In this document: positions 16,431 through 24,325 of the stretch, piece by piece
Layout: every line of letters begins with the position of its first letter
Numbering within the stretch: position 1 is the stretch's first letter
Assembly: GCA_002343185.1 (NCBI GenBank)
Contig: DDRT01000022.1
Span: 167,065 to 206,215, forward strand
Source of the DNA: Deltaproteobacteria bacterium UBA2409
Lineage (GTDB): Bacteria > Bdellovibrionota_C > UBA2361 > DDRT01
Direction of reading: 5' to 3'
Length of the DNA stretch: 39,151 nucleotides
Position numbers and translations under genes: made by a program
The notes under the pieces: model-generated
Told to the model about the DNA's origin: nothing
The model's database searches: none
What the model saw: the letters and a program-made list of their open reading frames with translations, nothing else

Positions 16431-16589
16431 ATGGAACAGGTTCAAACAACTATAGGTGATTTAATTGAGGCGGTTACTCAGATAGCTCTCGAGGCTGGAA
16501 AGACTGAGGCAGAAGGTTATGAACTTGCTTCTCTAACTCTTACGAAGATTCTAAGTAAGAAACGATCTAAAAAATCAATCTCGCATTAA
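16431..16589 (+). CDS. Small hypothetical protein (52 aa)
   Basis: A 52-residue frame beginning MEQVQTTIGDLIEAVTQIAL and ending in a lysine-rich tail (SKKRSKKSISH). A clear ribosome-binding site, GGTGGAGG, lies eight bases before the ATG. It looks like one or two amphipathic helices with a basic C-terminus, suggesting a small nucleic-acid- or membrane-associated protein, but no family is recognised. It stands alone between trmB (100 bases upstream) and the repeat cluster that separates it from the convergent phoU. It was below the length of the other reading frames but has a better start signal than many of them. Confidence 0.6.
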   Translation: MEQVQTTIGDLIEAVTQIALEAGKTEAEGYELASLTLTKILSKKRSKKSISH

Positions 16590-16618
16590 TCGTTTTAGGG
16601 TCATTAGTTTTATAATTC

Positions 16619-16778
16619 GGGGGTCAGGCCGCCCTGTTTTTGCTTCGTCCGCTGGCGCGGACGATAGATTCCTGACCAGGCAACTGCTAGCCTTTGTCTG
16701 GTCAGGCCTTCCGGCCTGACCCCCGTTTTTCTCTTCGTCTGCTGGCGCAGACGACAGATCCTCCCGGCCTGACCCCCA
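16619..16778. repeat. Composite palindromic repeat cluster between convergent genes (copy A)
   Basis: Fragments of one palindromic family are mixed with a second hairpin. GGGGGTCAGGCCG (16619-16631), CCTGACCAGGCA (16671-16682), CTGGTCAGGCC and GGCCTGACCCCC (16698-16724) and GGCCTGACCCCC (16767-16778) match the perfect element at 33463-33538. Between them lie two copies of a 16-base hairpin: GTCCGCTGGCGCGGAC (16647-16662) and GTCTGCTGGCGCAGAC (16737-16752). The cluster sits between the plus-strand small ORF and minus-strand phoU and may also act as a two-way terminator, since T runs (CTGTTTTT, CGTTTTT) follow parts of it. Confidence 0.8.
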
Positions 16779-16795
16779 AGTAAACAAAAATCCAC

Positions 16796-17449
16796 CTAAA
16801 GCTTAGTATGTCTTACAATCTCGCCATCAATTAAATAGATAACATCTTCAGCGATATTAGTTGCATGATCTGCAATACGCTCGAAGTTTCTAGAGATTGA
16901 AAGATAGCTTACGTAAGATTCAATATTATCTGGATCCTCTCTCATTCTGTTTTGAAGAGTTCCATAATTATTACGGTGCAAATCGTTAACTTCTGAATCT
17001 CGCTCCCAAACTTTTCTTGCTAAGGAAGTATCTCCTTTGTGAAATGCAATCATGCTGTCTTTTAATAAAGATATACAAAGAGCAGACATCTTTTCGATTG
17101 GAATTATAAGTGGGAGTTGTTTTCCTGCTATCTTTTGAACTCTTAGGGCAATACTAACAGAAAGATCTCCAATTCTTTCTAGATCATTATTAATTTTTAG
17201 TGCTGCAATAACACTTCTTAAATCTTGGGCTACAGGCTGGTAAAGTGCCAACACCCTAAGACAAAGCTCCTCAAGTTCAACCTCTGCTGAATCAATCGCT
17301 GTATCACCTGCAACAACTTTCTGAGCAAGATCAGATCTAAGCTCTAAAGCAGCTGAGGCAGCACCTTCAACGGCTTTACATGCAAGTCCAGCAACAGAAT
17401 CTAGTTTTGCCCGAATCTCTTCTATAGAACGATCTAAATGACGTAACAT
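16796..17449 (-). CDS. phoU: Phosphate transport system regulator PhoU
   Basis: A 217-residue all-helical protein made of two PhoU repeats. Each carries the metal-binding pattern of the family: DTAIDSAEVELEE with LRSVIAALKINNDLERIGD in the first half, and DSEVNDLHRN with ISRNFERIADHATNIAEDVIYLI in the second. PhoU links the Pst transporter to the PhoR sensor kinase and keeps the Pho response off when phosphate is ample. It is the last gene of the pst operon, sharing one base with pstB. Length is normal (about 220-240). No phoR/phoB pair lies in the window. Confidence 0.95.
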   Translation of the reverse strand: MLRHLDRSIEEIRAKLDSVAGLACKAVEGAASAALELRSDLAQKVVAGDTAIDSAEVELEELCLRVLALYQPVAQDLRSVIAALKINNDLERIGDLSVSIALRVQKIAGKQLPLIIPIEKMSALCISLLKDSMIAFHKGDTSLARKVWERDSEVNDLHRNNYGTLQNRMREDPDNIESYVSYLSISRNFERIADHATNIAEDVIYLIDGEIVRHTKL

Positions 17450-18243
17450 TATCCAAATCTTCCAGTTACATAATCTTCAGTTTGCTTTTCATTTGGATTT
17501 TGAAACACTTGCTCTGTCTCTCCATATTCTATCAAGTAACCCTCATAGAAGAATGCAGTCTTCTGAGAAACTCTTGCAGCTTGTTGCATATTATGAGTCA
17601 CAATAACTATTGTGTAATTTTCCTTTAGAACGCCAATTAATTCCTCGATTTTGCTGGTAGATCTTGGATCAAGCGCAGAGGCTGGCTCATCCATTAAAAG
17701 AATCTGAGGCTCAACTGCTAGTGCTCTTGCGATACAAAGCCTTTGTTGTTGTCCACCTGATAGACCAATACCACTTGTATGAAGTCTGTCTTTTACCTCA
17801 TTCCAAAGATCTGCTTTTTTCAAACTATCTTCAACAATCTCTTCAATTTTGTTTCTATCCCTTAACCCATGAATCTTGGGACCATATGCAACATTCTCAA
17901 AAATTGATTTAGGAAAAGGGTTAGATCTTTGAAATACCATCCCTACTCTTTTTCTAAGGGTAACTACATCAACCGAATTTCCAAGTATCTGATTACCCTT
18001 TAAAAGAATCTCTCCCTCTACACGTGCACTTGGAATTAGATCATTCATCCTATTAAAGCATCTTAAGAAAGTTGACTTTCCACACCCTGAAGGACCAATA
18101 AGTGCCGTTACTTCTTTCTCTGGAATATCCATAGAGATATCAAAAAGAGCCTGATTATCACCGTAAAAGACAGATAAGTTCTTTACTGAGATGCATAACT
18201 CGTGAGCTTCTTGTGTTTGTGCAGTTACCATTACTTGTTTCAC
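17449..18243 (-). CDS. pstB: Phosphate ABC transporter ATP-binding protein
   Basis: A 264-residue ATPase. Walker A GPSGCGKST, the PstB-typical FLRCFNRMNDLIPSARVEGEI segment, MVFQRSNPFPKSIFENVAYGPKIHG, the signature LSGGQQQRLCIARAL and Walker B ILLMDEPASALDP identify it as PstB. It energises phosphate import through PstA and PstC. It starts two bases after pstA and touches phoU. Length is usual. Confidence 0.97.
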   Translation of the reverse strand: MKQVMVTAQTQEAHELCISVKNLSVFYGDNQALFDISMDIPEKEVTALIGPSGCGKSTFLRCFNRMNDLIPSARVEGEILLKGNQILGNSVDVVTLRKRVGMVFQRSNPFPKSIFENVAYGPKIHGLRDRNKIEEIVEDSLKKADLWNEVKDRLHTSGIGLSGGQQQRLCIARALAVEPQILLMDEPASALDPRSTSKIEELIGVLKENYTIVIVTHNMQQAARVSQKTAFFYEGYLIEYGETEQVFQNPNEKQTEDYVTGRFG

Positions 18244-18245
18244 TT

Positions 18246-19106
18246 CTAGCCTTGTGTATATTGTTTTTGAAACTTCATCCTAATAAAAACCGCAAAAGAA
18301 TTAAGCATAACCAGTAAAACCAATAAAACTAAAATTGCTCCAGCTGCATTTTCATGAAAAGCTGCCTGAGGCCTTGATACCCAGTTAAATGCCTGAATGG
18401 GCAATGCAGTAAATGCAGAAAATACAGAATCAGGAACAAAAGCTACATAGGTTAACGCGCCTAAGCAAATTAGTGGGGCTGTTTCACCAATAGCTCTAGA
18501 TAGAGCAAGTATACACCCAGTCATGACCCCTGGTAGGGCATTAGGAATTACCTGATTCCAAACTGTCTGCCACTTTGTAGCACCTAGAGCTAAACTTGCT
18601 TCTCTAAAGCCTTTTGGAACCTGCCTTAGAGCTTCTCTTGAAGCGATAATAATTACAGGCAAGATAAGCAGAGAGAGAGTAAGAGCTCCAGCAGCAACAC
18701 TTCTTCCTAAATCTGCAAATCTAACAAATAGCTGTAAACCTAGAAGACCATAGATAATTGAAGGAACTCCTGCAAGATTTGCTATATTAAGTTCTAAGAT
18801 CCTTGAGAGATAAGATTTATTTGCATATTCCTCTAGATAAACTGCTGCAAAAAGACCGATTGGAACTGCAATAATTGCCGTAAGAGCCATAAGATATGCA
18901 CTCCCTGCTAATGCAGGAAGAATTCCAGCTTCACTAGGTTTTCTTGAAGGGTACCCAGATAGAAAACCTCCAGAAATTTTTGGAAAACCATCGCTTATTA
19001 CATCCCAAAGAAGAGTAAAAAGAAAAAGGATCGTAAGAATTAATGCTGTCAGAGCAAGCCCTAAAAAGATCTTCTCTGCGTGTTTTTTTGCAAGATGTGG
19101 TTTCAT
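18246..19106 (-). CDS. pstA: Phosphate ABC transporter permease PstA
   Basis: A 286-residue inner-membrane protein with six predicted membrane segments, the first at about residues 13-35. The cytoplasmic EAA loop is REALRQVPKGFREASLALGATKWQTVWNQVIP. The PstA-typical AGVPSIIYGLLGLQLFVRF and SRAIGETAPLICLGALTYV are present. With PstC it forms the phosphate channel. It overlaps pstC by four bases. Confidence 0.95.
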   Translation of the reverse strand: MKPHLAKKHAEKIFLGLALTALILTILFLFTLLWDVISDGFPKISGGFLSGYPSRKPSEAGILPALAGSAYLMALTAIIAVPIGLFAAVYLEEYANKSYLSRILELNIANLAGVPSIIYGLLGLQLFVRFADLGRSVAAGALTLSLLILPVIIIASREALRQVPKGFREASLALGATKWQTVWNQVIPNALPGVMTGCILALSRAIGETAPLICLGALTYVAFVPDSVFSAFTALPIQAFNWVSRPQAAFHENAAGAILVLLVLLVMLNSFAVFIRMKFQKQYTQG

Positions 19107-20029
19107 CCAAACATTCGCTGGTAGCGCTCTCTTATTCGTAAACTAACCATATTTAAAACTAATGTCATGACAAAAAGGACTGCTCCAACAGCAAAGATCG
19201 TTTGATACTCAATCGTTCCATGAGGAGTATCACCAAGAGAAACTTGAACTATATAGGCAGTCATAGCTTCAATTGCTTTTAGTGGATTAAAATGAAGTGC
19301 TGGTTGTTGCCCAGCAGCAATCGCAACGATCATCGTTTCTCCAACTGCACGAGAAAGGGCCAAAATACAAGAAGCTGTAATTCCACCAATTGCAGCAGGA
19401 AACACAACAGAAAATACTACCTGTAATTTCGTAGCTCCCATTGCATAGCTACCCTCTCTTAAACTTCTTGGAACAACATAAAGAGCATCCTCACTTAAAG
19501 ATGCAACCATCGGAAGGATCATTATCCCCATCACCATACCAGGGGCTAGAGCATTAAACCCTTCAAGGGTCGGTATTATTGATTGAAGAACTGGTGTAAC
19601 AAATAAAAGTGCAAAGTATCCATAAACTATAGTAGGAATACCGGCTAAAATTTCTAAGATCGGTTTTACAACTTTTCTAGTCTTTGGATGAGCAAATTCA
19701 CTTAAATAAACAGCCACAAGTAACCCTAAGGGAAGAGCAACACACATAGCTATAAAACTTATTAAGAGTGTCCCACAAACAAGTGGCCAGATACCAAAAC
19801 TTTTATGATAAAAAAGAGGAGTCCATTCTGTACTTAAAAAGAATTCGGAAAATGAAACTTTTGTAAAAAATCCTGCAACCTCATAGCACAGTATCGCTAC
19901 TACTCCAAAAGTAGTTAAAACCGATACCGCTGCGCAGAGAAAACATAAGGATTCAATTAACTTCTCAGCAACTGTTTGGATTACTCGCCTGATTGGCTTT
20001 TCGGTTTCAAGAGTCTTAGCAAAACTCAC
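19103..20029 (-). CDS. pstC: Phosphate ABC transporter permease PstC
   Basis: A 308-residue inner-membrane protein with six predicted membrane segments. The N-terminal cytoplasmic extension precedes the first helix (about residues 25-50). The F-F-L-S-T-E-W-T-P block, ILAGIPTIVYGYFALLFVTP, the EAA loop (EDALYVVPRSLREGSYAMGATKLQVV) and SRAVGETMIVAIAAGQQP are PstC signatures. It pairs with PstA. It is separated from pstS by 48 bases that hold a strong hairpin. Confidence 0.95.
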   Translation of the reverse strand: MSFAKTLETEKPIRRVIQTVAEKLIESLCFLCAAVSVLTTFGVVAILCYEVAGFFTKVSFSEFFLSTEWTPLFYHKSFGIWPLVCGTLLISFIAMCVALPLGLLVAVYLSEFAHPKTRKVVKPILEILAGIPTIVYGYFALLFVTPVLQSIIPTLEGFNALAPGMVMGIMILPMVASLSEDALYVVPRSLREGSYAMGATKLQVVFSVVFPAAIGGITASCILALSRAVGETMIVAIAAGQQPALHFNPLKAIEAMTAYIVQVSLGDTPHGTIEYQTIFAVGAVLFVMTLVLNMVSLRIRERYQRMFG

Positions 20030-20046
20030 ATTGATACCTTAAATGA

Positions 20047-20068
20047 GGGGGCGCTAAAAAGCACCCCC
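20047..20068 (-). promoter_or_regulatory. Intercistronic hairpin between pstS and pstC
   Basis: GGGGGCGCT (20047-20055) pairs with AGCACCCCC (20060-20068) around AAAA, with one C-A mismatch. On the transcribed (minus) strand no U run follows it, so it is unlikely to be a full terminator. Such hairpins after a binding-protein gene often protect the 5' mRNA and let pstS be made in excess over the permease genes; that role is inferred here. Confidence 0.6.
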
Positions 20069-20077
20069 TAATTTTTG

Positions 20078-21067
20078 TTACTTTGAACCGGCTTTATATA
20101 GCGCTTCTAGTGAAATACCTGCCTTATGTCCCTGACCACCAAACACAGAGCCAGCTTCAGCACCATTAACGCGCTGAGCAGCTACCTGGTAAAGAGAAGG
20201 ACTAAGAGCAACATAGCCTACTTCACCCGTTAGGGTTGGAGCCTGTGCGATATAGAAGTCAACAAAACCTTTAACTTCTGGTCTCTTTAACGCATCTGTT
20301 CTTACATAAGTGAACAAAGGCCTTGAAAGAGGTACATAAGTTCCGTTTTTAACATTGGCGGAGCTTGGCATTACTGCACTTTCACCATCTTTGTTTATAA
20401 CTGGAACTGCTCTAACTGCTGCTTTATTCTCTTCATAATAAGCAAGACCCATATAGCCTAGAGCTCCCTTATTTCTTGAAACCCCCTGAACGATAACGTT
20501 GTCATCCTCTGTGCCGGTATAATCTCCTCTTGAGAGATCTTCTTTACCTACTACTGCTTCAGTGAAGTAATCAAAAGTTCCTGAATCAGTACCAGGTCCA
20601 AAGAGCTTTATTGGCTCATTCGGCCAGGTTGATCTTACCTGATTCCAGGTCATGATCTTACCTTGGGCTTCTGGCTCCCAAAGCTTCTTAAGCTCTGCAA
20701 CTGTTATATCTTTCATCCAGGTATTGTCTTTATTAACAACTACTGAAAGTGCATCGTAAGCTACAGGCATTTCAACATAATTAATGTTATTTGCTCCACA
20801 AGCTTCGATCTCTGTTTGTTTAATTGGACGTGAGGCGTTACTGAAATCAGTTTCACCTGCACAAAACTTTTTAAAACCACCACCGGTTCCCGAGATTCCT
20901 ACTGTAACTTTTACATCCCGGTTTAACTTTCCGAACTCTTCAGCTACTGCCTCCGTAATAGGAAATACAGTGCTTGAACCATCTGCTTTAATTGTGCCAG
21001 AAAGTTTCTCTGCGCTCACGCTGAAGCTTAAAGAAACTAAGGCTAATCCAACTAATTTTACTCTCAT
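20078..21067 (-). CDS. pstS: Phosphate-binding protein PstS
   Basis: A 329-residue periplasmic binding protein with a Sec signal peptide (MRVKLVGLALVSLSFSVSA-E). Phosphate-contact blocks are visible: ADGSSTVFPITEAVAEEF near the mature start, GISGTGGGFKKFCAGETDFSNASRP, and FGPGTDSGTFDYF. It captures phosphate for PstCAB. It is the first gene of pstSCAB-phoU and has a good Shine-Dalgarno sequence (AAGGAGG). No Pho box could be recognised upstream, but the 270-base upstream stretch is rich in hairpins. Confidence 0.97.
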   Translation of the reverse strand: MRVKLVGLALVSLSFSVSAEKLSGTIKADGSSTVFPITEAVAEEFGKLNRDVKVTVGISGTGGGFKKFCAGETDFSNASRPIKQTEIEACGANNINYVEMPVAYDALSVVVNKDNTWMKDITVAELKKLWEPEAQGKIMTWNQVRSTWPNEPIKLFGPGTDSGTFDYFTEAVVGKEDLSRGDYTGTEDDNVIVQGVSRNKGALGYMGLAYYEENKAAVRAVPVINKDGESAVMPSSANVKNGTYVPLSRPLFTYVRTDALKRPEVKGFVDFYIAQAPTLTGEVGYVALSPSLYQVAAQRVNGAEAGSVFGGQGHKAGISLEALYKAGSK

Positions 21068-21117
21068 TATTTTATTCCTCCTTATAATGGAATTGGTGGG
21101 TTAAACCCTGCGCGAAC

Positions 21118-21274
21118 CTGTTTTGAGCTTTTTTAAGCTCAAAACAGTATGAGCATAGCGGGGCAAGCGTGGGTTTGGCGAAGCCAAAGCACGCCGTCGA
21201 AAACATTGCTTCGTTTGCCCTAAATCTTTCTGTGCTCAAAACTCACCTGGGTGATGGTTGTGTACCATGGTGAG
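21118..21274. repeat. Hairpin cluster upstream of pstS
   Basis: Three hairpins follow in a row: CTGTTTTGAGCTT/AAGCTCAAAACAG (21118-21130 with 21135-21147, perfect, four-base loop); GCGTG..TTTGGC/GCCAAA.CACGC (21167-21194); and CTCACC..ATGGT/ACCATGGTGAG (21242-21274). They lie in the presumed promoter/leader region of the pst operon. The gap 21068-21339 holds no gene. They may be repeats, leader structure or protein sites; the sequence does not decide. Confidence 0.6.
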
Positions 21275-21314
21275 CGAGAATTGAAAGAGAAATTTAATTA
21301 AAAATTCAACTTTT

Positions 21315-21337
21315 TTAAAAGCCCTATATTATTGGGC
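21315..21337 (-). terminator. Rho-independent terminator candidate of the membrane/propeller gene
   Basis: On the minus strand GCCC (21337-21334), a nine-base loop and GGGC (21324-21321) are followed by TTTT. The site lies two bases after the stop codon of the upstream gene. The stem is short, so strength is doubtful. Confidence 0.45.
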
Positions 21338-21339
21338 AC

Positions 21340-23235
21340 TTACCAAGTTCTAGCCCATCTAGATCCAGCATTATCATCAGTGATTCTCTCTAGTTTTCCA
21401 TCTTTGGACACGAAAAATAGCTGATATTTACCCTCTTCATGAGAGTGATCATCTTCATTTGTAGCGCTAAAAATCACGCCGCCATTAAGAGGAAAAGGGA
21501 AATATTCATGTCCAAATTCTCCATCTAGATCATGAACCACTGAGATCTCTTTAGTTAATAGATCTGCTTTAAAGATCCCTGAGCCAGATTTTGATTTTTT
21601 ATTATTAATAAAAACTATCTCATTTTCCGATAAAAACTCTGGCTGACAACCATCAGAGATTTTTTCAGAAGTCTTTAAGTCAAGATCTATAACCCAAACA
21701 TGCCACCTTCCACCTCTATCTGAAGTAAAAGCTAGCTTTGATCCAAAAGCTCTTGGTTTTACAATTTCAAAACCGTTCCAATCTGGAAAGTCTTCAGTTG
21801 GAAATATTACCTTTCCTTTGTTATCAACAATTTCTTTTCTATTTCGTTCGAAAATAATTCTTCCATCATCAAGAAAACTTGGAAATGTTCCATTATTTGC
21901 AACTAAAGAATCTTCTCCTGTTTTCAAGTTTACTAATCTAATATCACTTTCAGCGTATCGCCCTGCACCTTTTGCACTGGCATAAACTACACTTTCAGCA
22001 TTTAGGTCAGGAAACATCTCATGCCTATCTGGAAGATCGACTATTTTTTCTACCCCCCCTTCGGTCAACTTATATATACCAAATGTCTCACCTCTTCTTG
22101 AATCAAATACGACTAAACAGCTATCTGCACAAAATGAAGGTTTATTAACCACACCCTTGTATTCTGAAATTTTTTCTTCTCTCGGTAGAAGTAAATACGT
22201 TAAAGTTCCAACCGCAATCAAAAGTCCTATAAATTTAACAAGCATCGGCTTTCTATATCCAAAGTTTGCTGCTTCAACTTTGGAAAATGGAGTAAGTAAA
22301 ATAAGTAGGGATACTAATCCGATTGAGTATCCCCAAGCTTGGGTAACAAGATGATGAGAAACGCTTGTTGTTTTTGCTAAATCAAGCGGAAACCCTAGTA
22401 ATGAAAACACTGTAATCCAGGCACCCTGATAAGTTCCGATACCTGCAATTCCTGAAATAGGTAAACTTGCTGACATCTCAGCAACGCACATCCCTAAGAA
22501 CATTGTATGAAAGGGAAGCTCTGATAGCTGATATCCTCTAGGAGTTAGAAGAGCTAAAAGAAGAGCCCAAAGTCCTAGATATTTAAAAACTCTAACTCCA
22601 AATGATAAAAGAAGAACCTGTCCAAAGATATTTGCTTTTGAAACTGATTCTATTTCACTTTGAATTTTTTCTAGAAACTTAGAGATTTTTCCGAGTCTAG
22701 TAGGAATAGTTAGTTTTGTAAGTTTTGGAAGATACCAGATAAAGGCTCCCATTATAGTTAATAAAATAACTCCAATAATAAGGAAAATTAATGGTGAAAA
22801 TTCTGTGCTACCTATTGAGAAAAATGCAGCTAAAATTATCATTGGCGCAATCGCTACAAAATCAAAAGCAAAAGCATATCCAAACGATGTAAGAGCTGCT
22901 GGAGCAGGAACACCAAGTCTTGAGTTAATTAAGAACACATATACAAGTGTTCCGATTCTAGCTGGCAAAAGATCAGAACAGAGATTTCTTACTAAGACTA
23001 CTAAAAACATCGAAAGTTTGGATGTTGAGTATCCAGAGATTGATAAAAGCAGAAGATATCTCCAAGTGCCACATATACTCATCGATAAAGAAAATAAAAT
23101 GAATATAACTACCCAACGTTTATCAGCTTGAATTATAAGATCTAAGACATCATTAAATGAGATAGTCTGAAAAATATAATAGAGGATTGAGAACGTGACT
23201 AAGAGGCTTAAAAAGTAAAGAGCTGCTTTTTTCAT
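21340..23235 (-). CDS. LPG synthase/flippase-type membrane protein fused to a TolB-like beta-propeller
   Basis: About 631 residues from the ATG at 23235 (MKKAALYFL); an in-frame start at 23274 would lie within the upstream gene's terminator. Residues 1 to about 330 hold eight or more membrane helices with the features of the lysylphosphatidylglycerol-synthase transmembrane family (UPF0104/AglD-like): TWRYLLLLSISG, VVLVRNLCSDLLPARIGTLVYVFLI and PISGIAGIGTYQGAWITVFSLLG. From about 365 on, a hydrophilic part contains repeats of the TolB/WD40-like kind (FDSRRGETFGIYKL, YASAKGAGRYAESDIRLVN, FTSDRGGRWHVWVID, FSATNEDDHSHEEGKYQLFFV). The propeller is probably periplasmic. Such membrane proteins often move lipid-linked molecules. 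The combination is unusual. Confidence 0.7.
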   Translation of the reverse strand: MKKAALYFLSLLVTFSILYYIFQTISFNDVLDLIIQADKRWVVIFILFSLSMSICGTWRYLLLLSISGYSTSKLSMFLVVLVRNLCSDLLPARIGTLVYVFLINSRLGVPAPAALTSFGYAFAFDFVAIAPMIILAAFFSIGSTEFSPLIFLIIGVILLTIMGAFIWYLPKLTKLTIPTRLGKISKFLEKIQSEIESVSKANIFGQVLLLSFGVRVFKYLGLWALLLALLTPRGYQLSELPFHTMFLGMCVAEMSASLPISGIAGIGTYQGAWITVFSLLGFPLDLAKTTSVSHHLVTQAWGYSIGLVSLLILLTPFSKVEAANFGYRKPMLVKFIGLLIAVGTLTYLLLPREEKISEYKGVVNKPSFCADSCLVVFDSRRGETFGIYKLTEGGVEKIVDLPDRHEMFPDLNAESVVYASAKGAGRYAESDIRLVNLKTGEDSLVANNGTFPSFLDDGRIIFERNRKEIVDNKGKVIFPTEDFPDWNGFEIVKPRAFGSKLAFTSDRGGRWHVWVIDLDLKTSEKISDGCQPEFLSENEIVFINNKKSKSGSGIFKADLLTKEISVVHDLDGEFGHEYFPFPLNGGVIFSATNEDDHSHEEGKYQLFFVSKDGKLERITDDNAGSRWARTW

Positions 23236-23262
23236 CAAGAAGCAAGTCTTGCAGGCTACAAA

Positions 23263-23289
23263 TAAAAAGGCCACCCTTGACGGATGGCC
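23263..23289 (-). terminator. Rho-independent terminator of the 66-aa gene
   Basis: On the minus strand GGCCATCC and GGGTGGCC form an eight-pair stem (one G-U pair) with a five-base loop, followed by TTTTTATTTG. It lies about 26 bases after the small gene's stop codon and before the membrane/propeller gene. Confidence 0.8.
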
Positions 23290-23314
23290 CCCGAGATCAG
23301 CATTTTAGAAGAGG

Positions 23315-23515
23315 CTAATTTCCCATATCAAAAGGTGATCTGCCGCCTCTCCATTGTTCAATGATTCGTCGCTCAGCGCATTCTGAGGCCGTACGAAAAA
23401 TATCCCCAGGCAAAAAAGCGAGCCGCGATTGCTTTTGTGCCCCTAGAGAAAGTCGGCCATTCTTTTGATTAGGTATTAACTCTCTAAAAGTGACCCAATC
23501 ATTCTTCTGTTCCAT
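23315..23515 (-). CDS. Small hypothetical protein (66 aa)
   Basis: A 66-residue frame starting MEQKNDWVTFRELIPNQKNG and ending RGGRSPFDMGN. GGGAG lies about 12 bases before the ATG, and a strong terminator follows the stop codon, so a short independent transcript is likely. It is arginine-rich, with a helical middle (FRTASECAERRIIEQW). No family is recognised. A non-coding RNA ending at the same terminator is the alternative. Confidence 0.55.
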   Translation of the reverse strand: MEQKNDWVTFRELIPNQKNGRLSLGAQKQSRLAFLPGDIFRTASECAERRIIEQWRGGRSPFDMGN

Positions 23516-23767
23516 TTGTTTTCAAGCTCCCATAATTGGTGTTTGAAAACCTTACCCTTAAGCAAAGATGCCTAAGAAAAACCTAGGAACAACCTATAAC
23601 GTAAGTACCGTCTCCGATGCTCACGTCAATTGAACGACCTGTTCTATTAATGGATATGCGCAATTTAGTTGAAGTGGTGCACGAAGATTTGACTAAGAAA
23701 ACTTCTTATGCACCAATCATTCCCAAATTTCTTTAAAGAATTCAGTATTTAAGCTATTATATTGCCC
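23516..23767. other. Gene-free gap upstream of efp
   Basis: About 250 bases without a credible gene. GGTGCA (23676-23681) and TGCACC (23709-23714), with inner GAAG/CTTC, make a hairpin. TATTAT (23755-23760) ends seven bases before the efp ATG and can serve as its -10 box. No other structure was noticed. Confidence 0.45.
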
Positions 23768-24325
23768 ATGAAAGCAAACGATCTTCGAAAAGGAAATGTA
23801 ATCCTATACAACAATCAACCCTACAGAGTTATAGATTTTCACCACCACACACCTGGAAATCTGCGTGCAATGGTTCAAACAAAGCTTAGAAATCTTTTAA
23901 CTGGCAACCAGACTGAAGTTAGATTTAGTGCCACAGAGAATATTGATGAAGCAGATGTTTTCTACAGTAAAGCTACTTATCTCTACTCTGATAACGATGG
24001 GTTTCATTTTATGAGAACTGACTCATTTGAGCAGTTTACTATGAGTAAGGAAGCGCTTGGCGATTCTGTTTATTATCTTCAAGAACAGATGGAGGTTGAT
24101 CTTACAGATTATAATGGTGAGCCAATTGGTATAGTGCTACCTCAAACTGTGGTTCTTACGATTGTTGAAACTGAGCCAGAGCTTAAAGGTGCAACTGCTA
24201 GTAACTCTCCAAAGCCTGCTAAAACTGATACTGGCTTACAAATAACGGTTCCAGCATTTGTTAAAGAAGGTGAAAAGGTTGTAGTAAATACTGTTGAAGG
24301 CTCATACATAAAAAGAGCTGAGTAA
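23768..24325 (+). CDS. efp: Elongation factor P
   Basis: A 185-residue, three-domain beta-barrel protein that relieves ribosome stalling at polyproline stretches. Domain I (MKANDLRKGNVI to about 65) includes QTKLRNLLTGNQTEVRF; domain II has FMRTDSFEQFTM; and domain III has PQTVVLTIVETEPELKG and the closing TGLQITVPAFVKEGEKVVVNTVEGSYIKR. The start is the ATG at 23768; an in-frame TTG six bases earlier adds only two residues. The tip loop reads TPGNLRAM, so Asn31 occupies the position of the modified lysine (Lys34 in E. coli). There is no Shine-Dalgarno sequence, and the -10-like TATTAT just upstream suggests a leaderless transcript. Confidence 0.95.
   Translation: MKANDLRKGNVILYNNQPYRVIDFHHHTPGNLRAMVQTKLRNLLTGNQTEVRFSATENIDEADVFYSKATYLYSDNDGFHFMRTDSFEQFTMSKEALGDSVYYLQEQMEVDLTDYNGEPIGIVLPQTVVLTIVETEPELKGATASNSPKPAKTDTGLQITVPAFVKEGEKVVVNTVEGSYIKRAE

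Noticed and set aside
16575..16795. Minus-strand frames of 60-70 codons over the repeat cluster
   Set aside because: They merely translate the palindromic repeats (repeated GGQAGR- and RRQ-like pieces) and have no start signal.
20047..20068. Terminator after pstS
   Set aside because: On the transcribed strand no U run follows the stem, and pstC lies 17 bases further on as part of the same system.
21168..21194. Considered a tRNA or structured RNA gene upstream of pstS
   Set aside because: The hairpins do not make a cloverleaf and no T-loop sequence is present.
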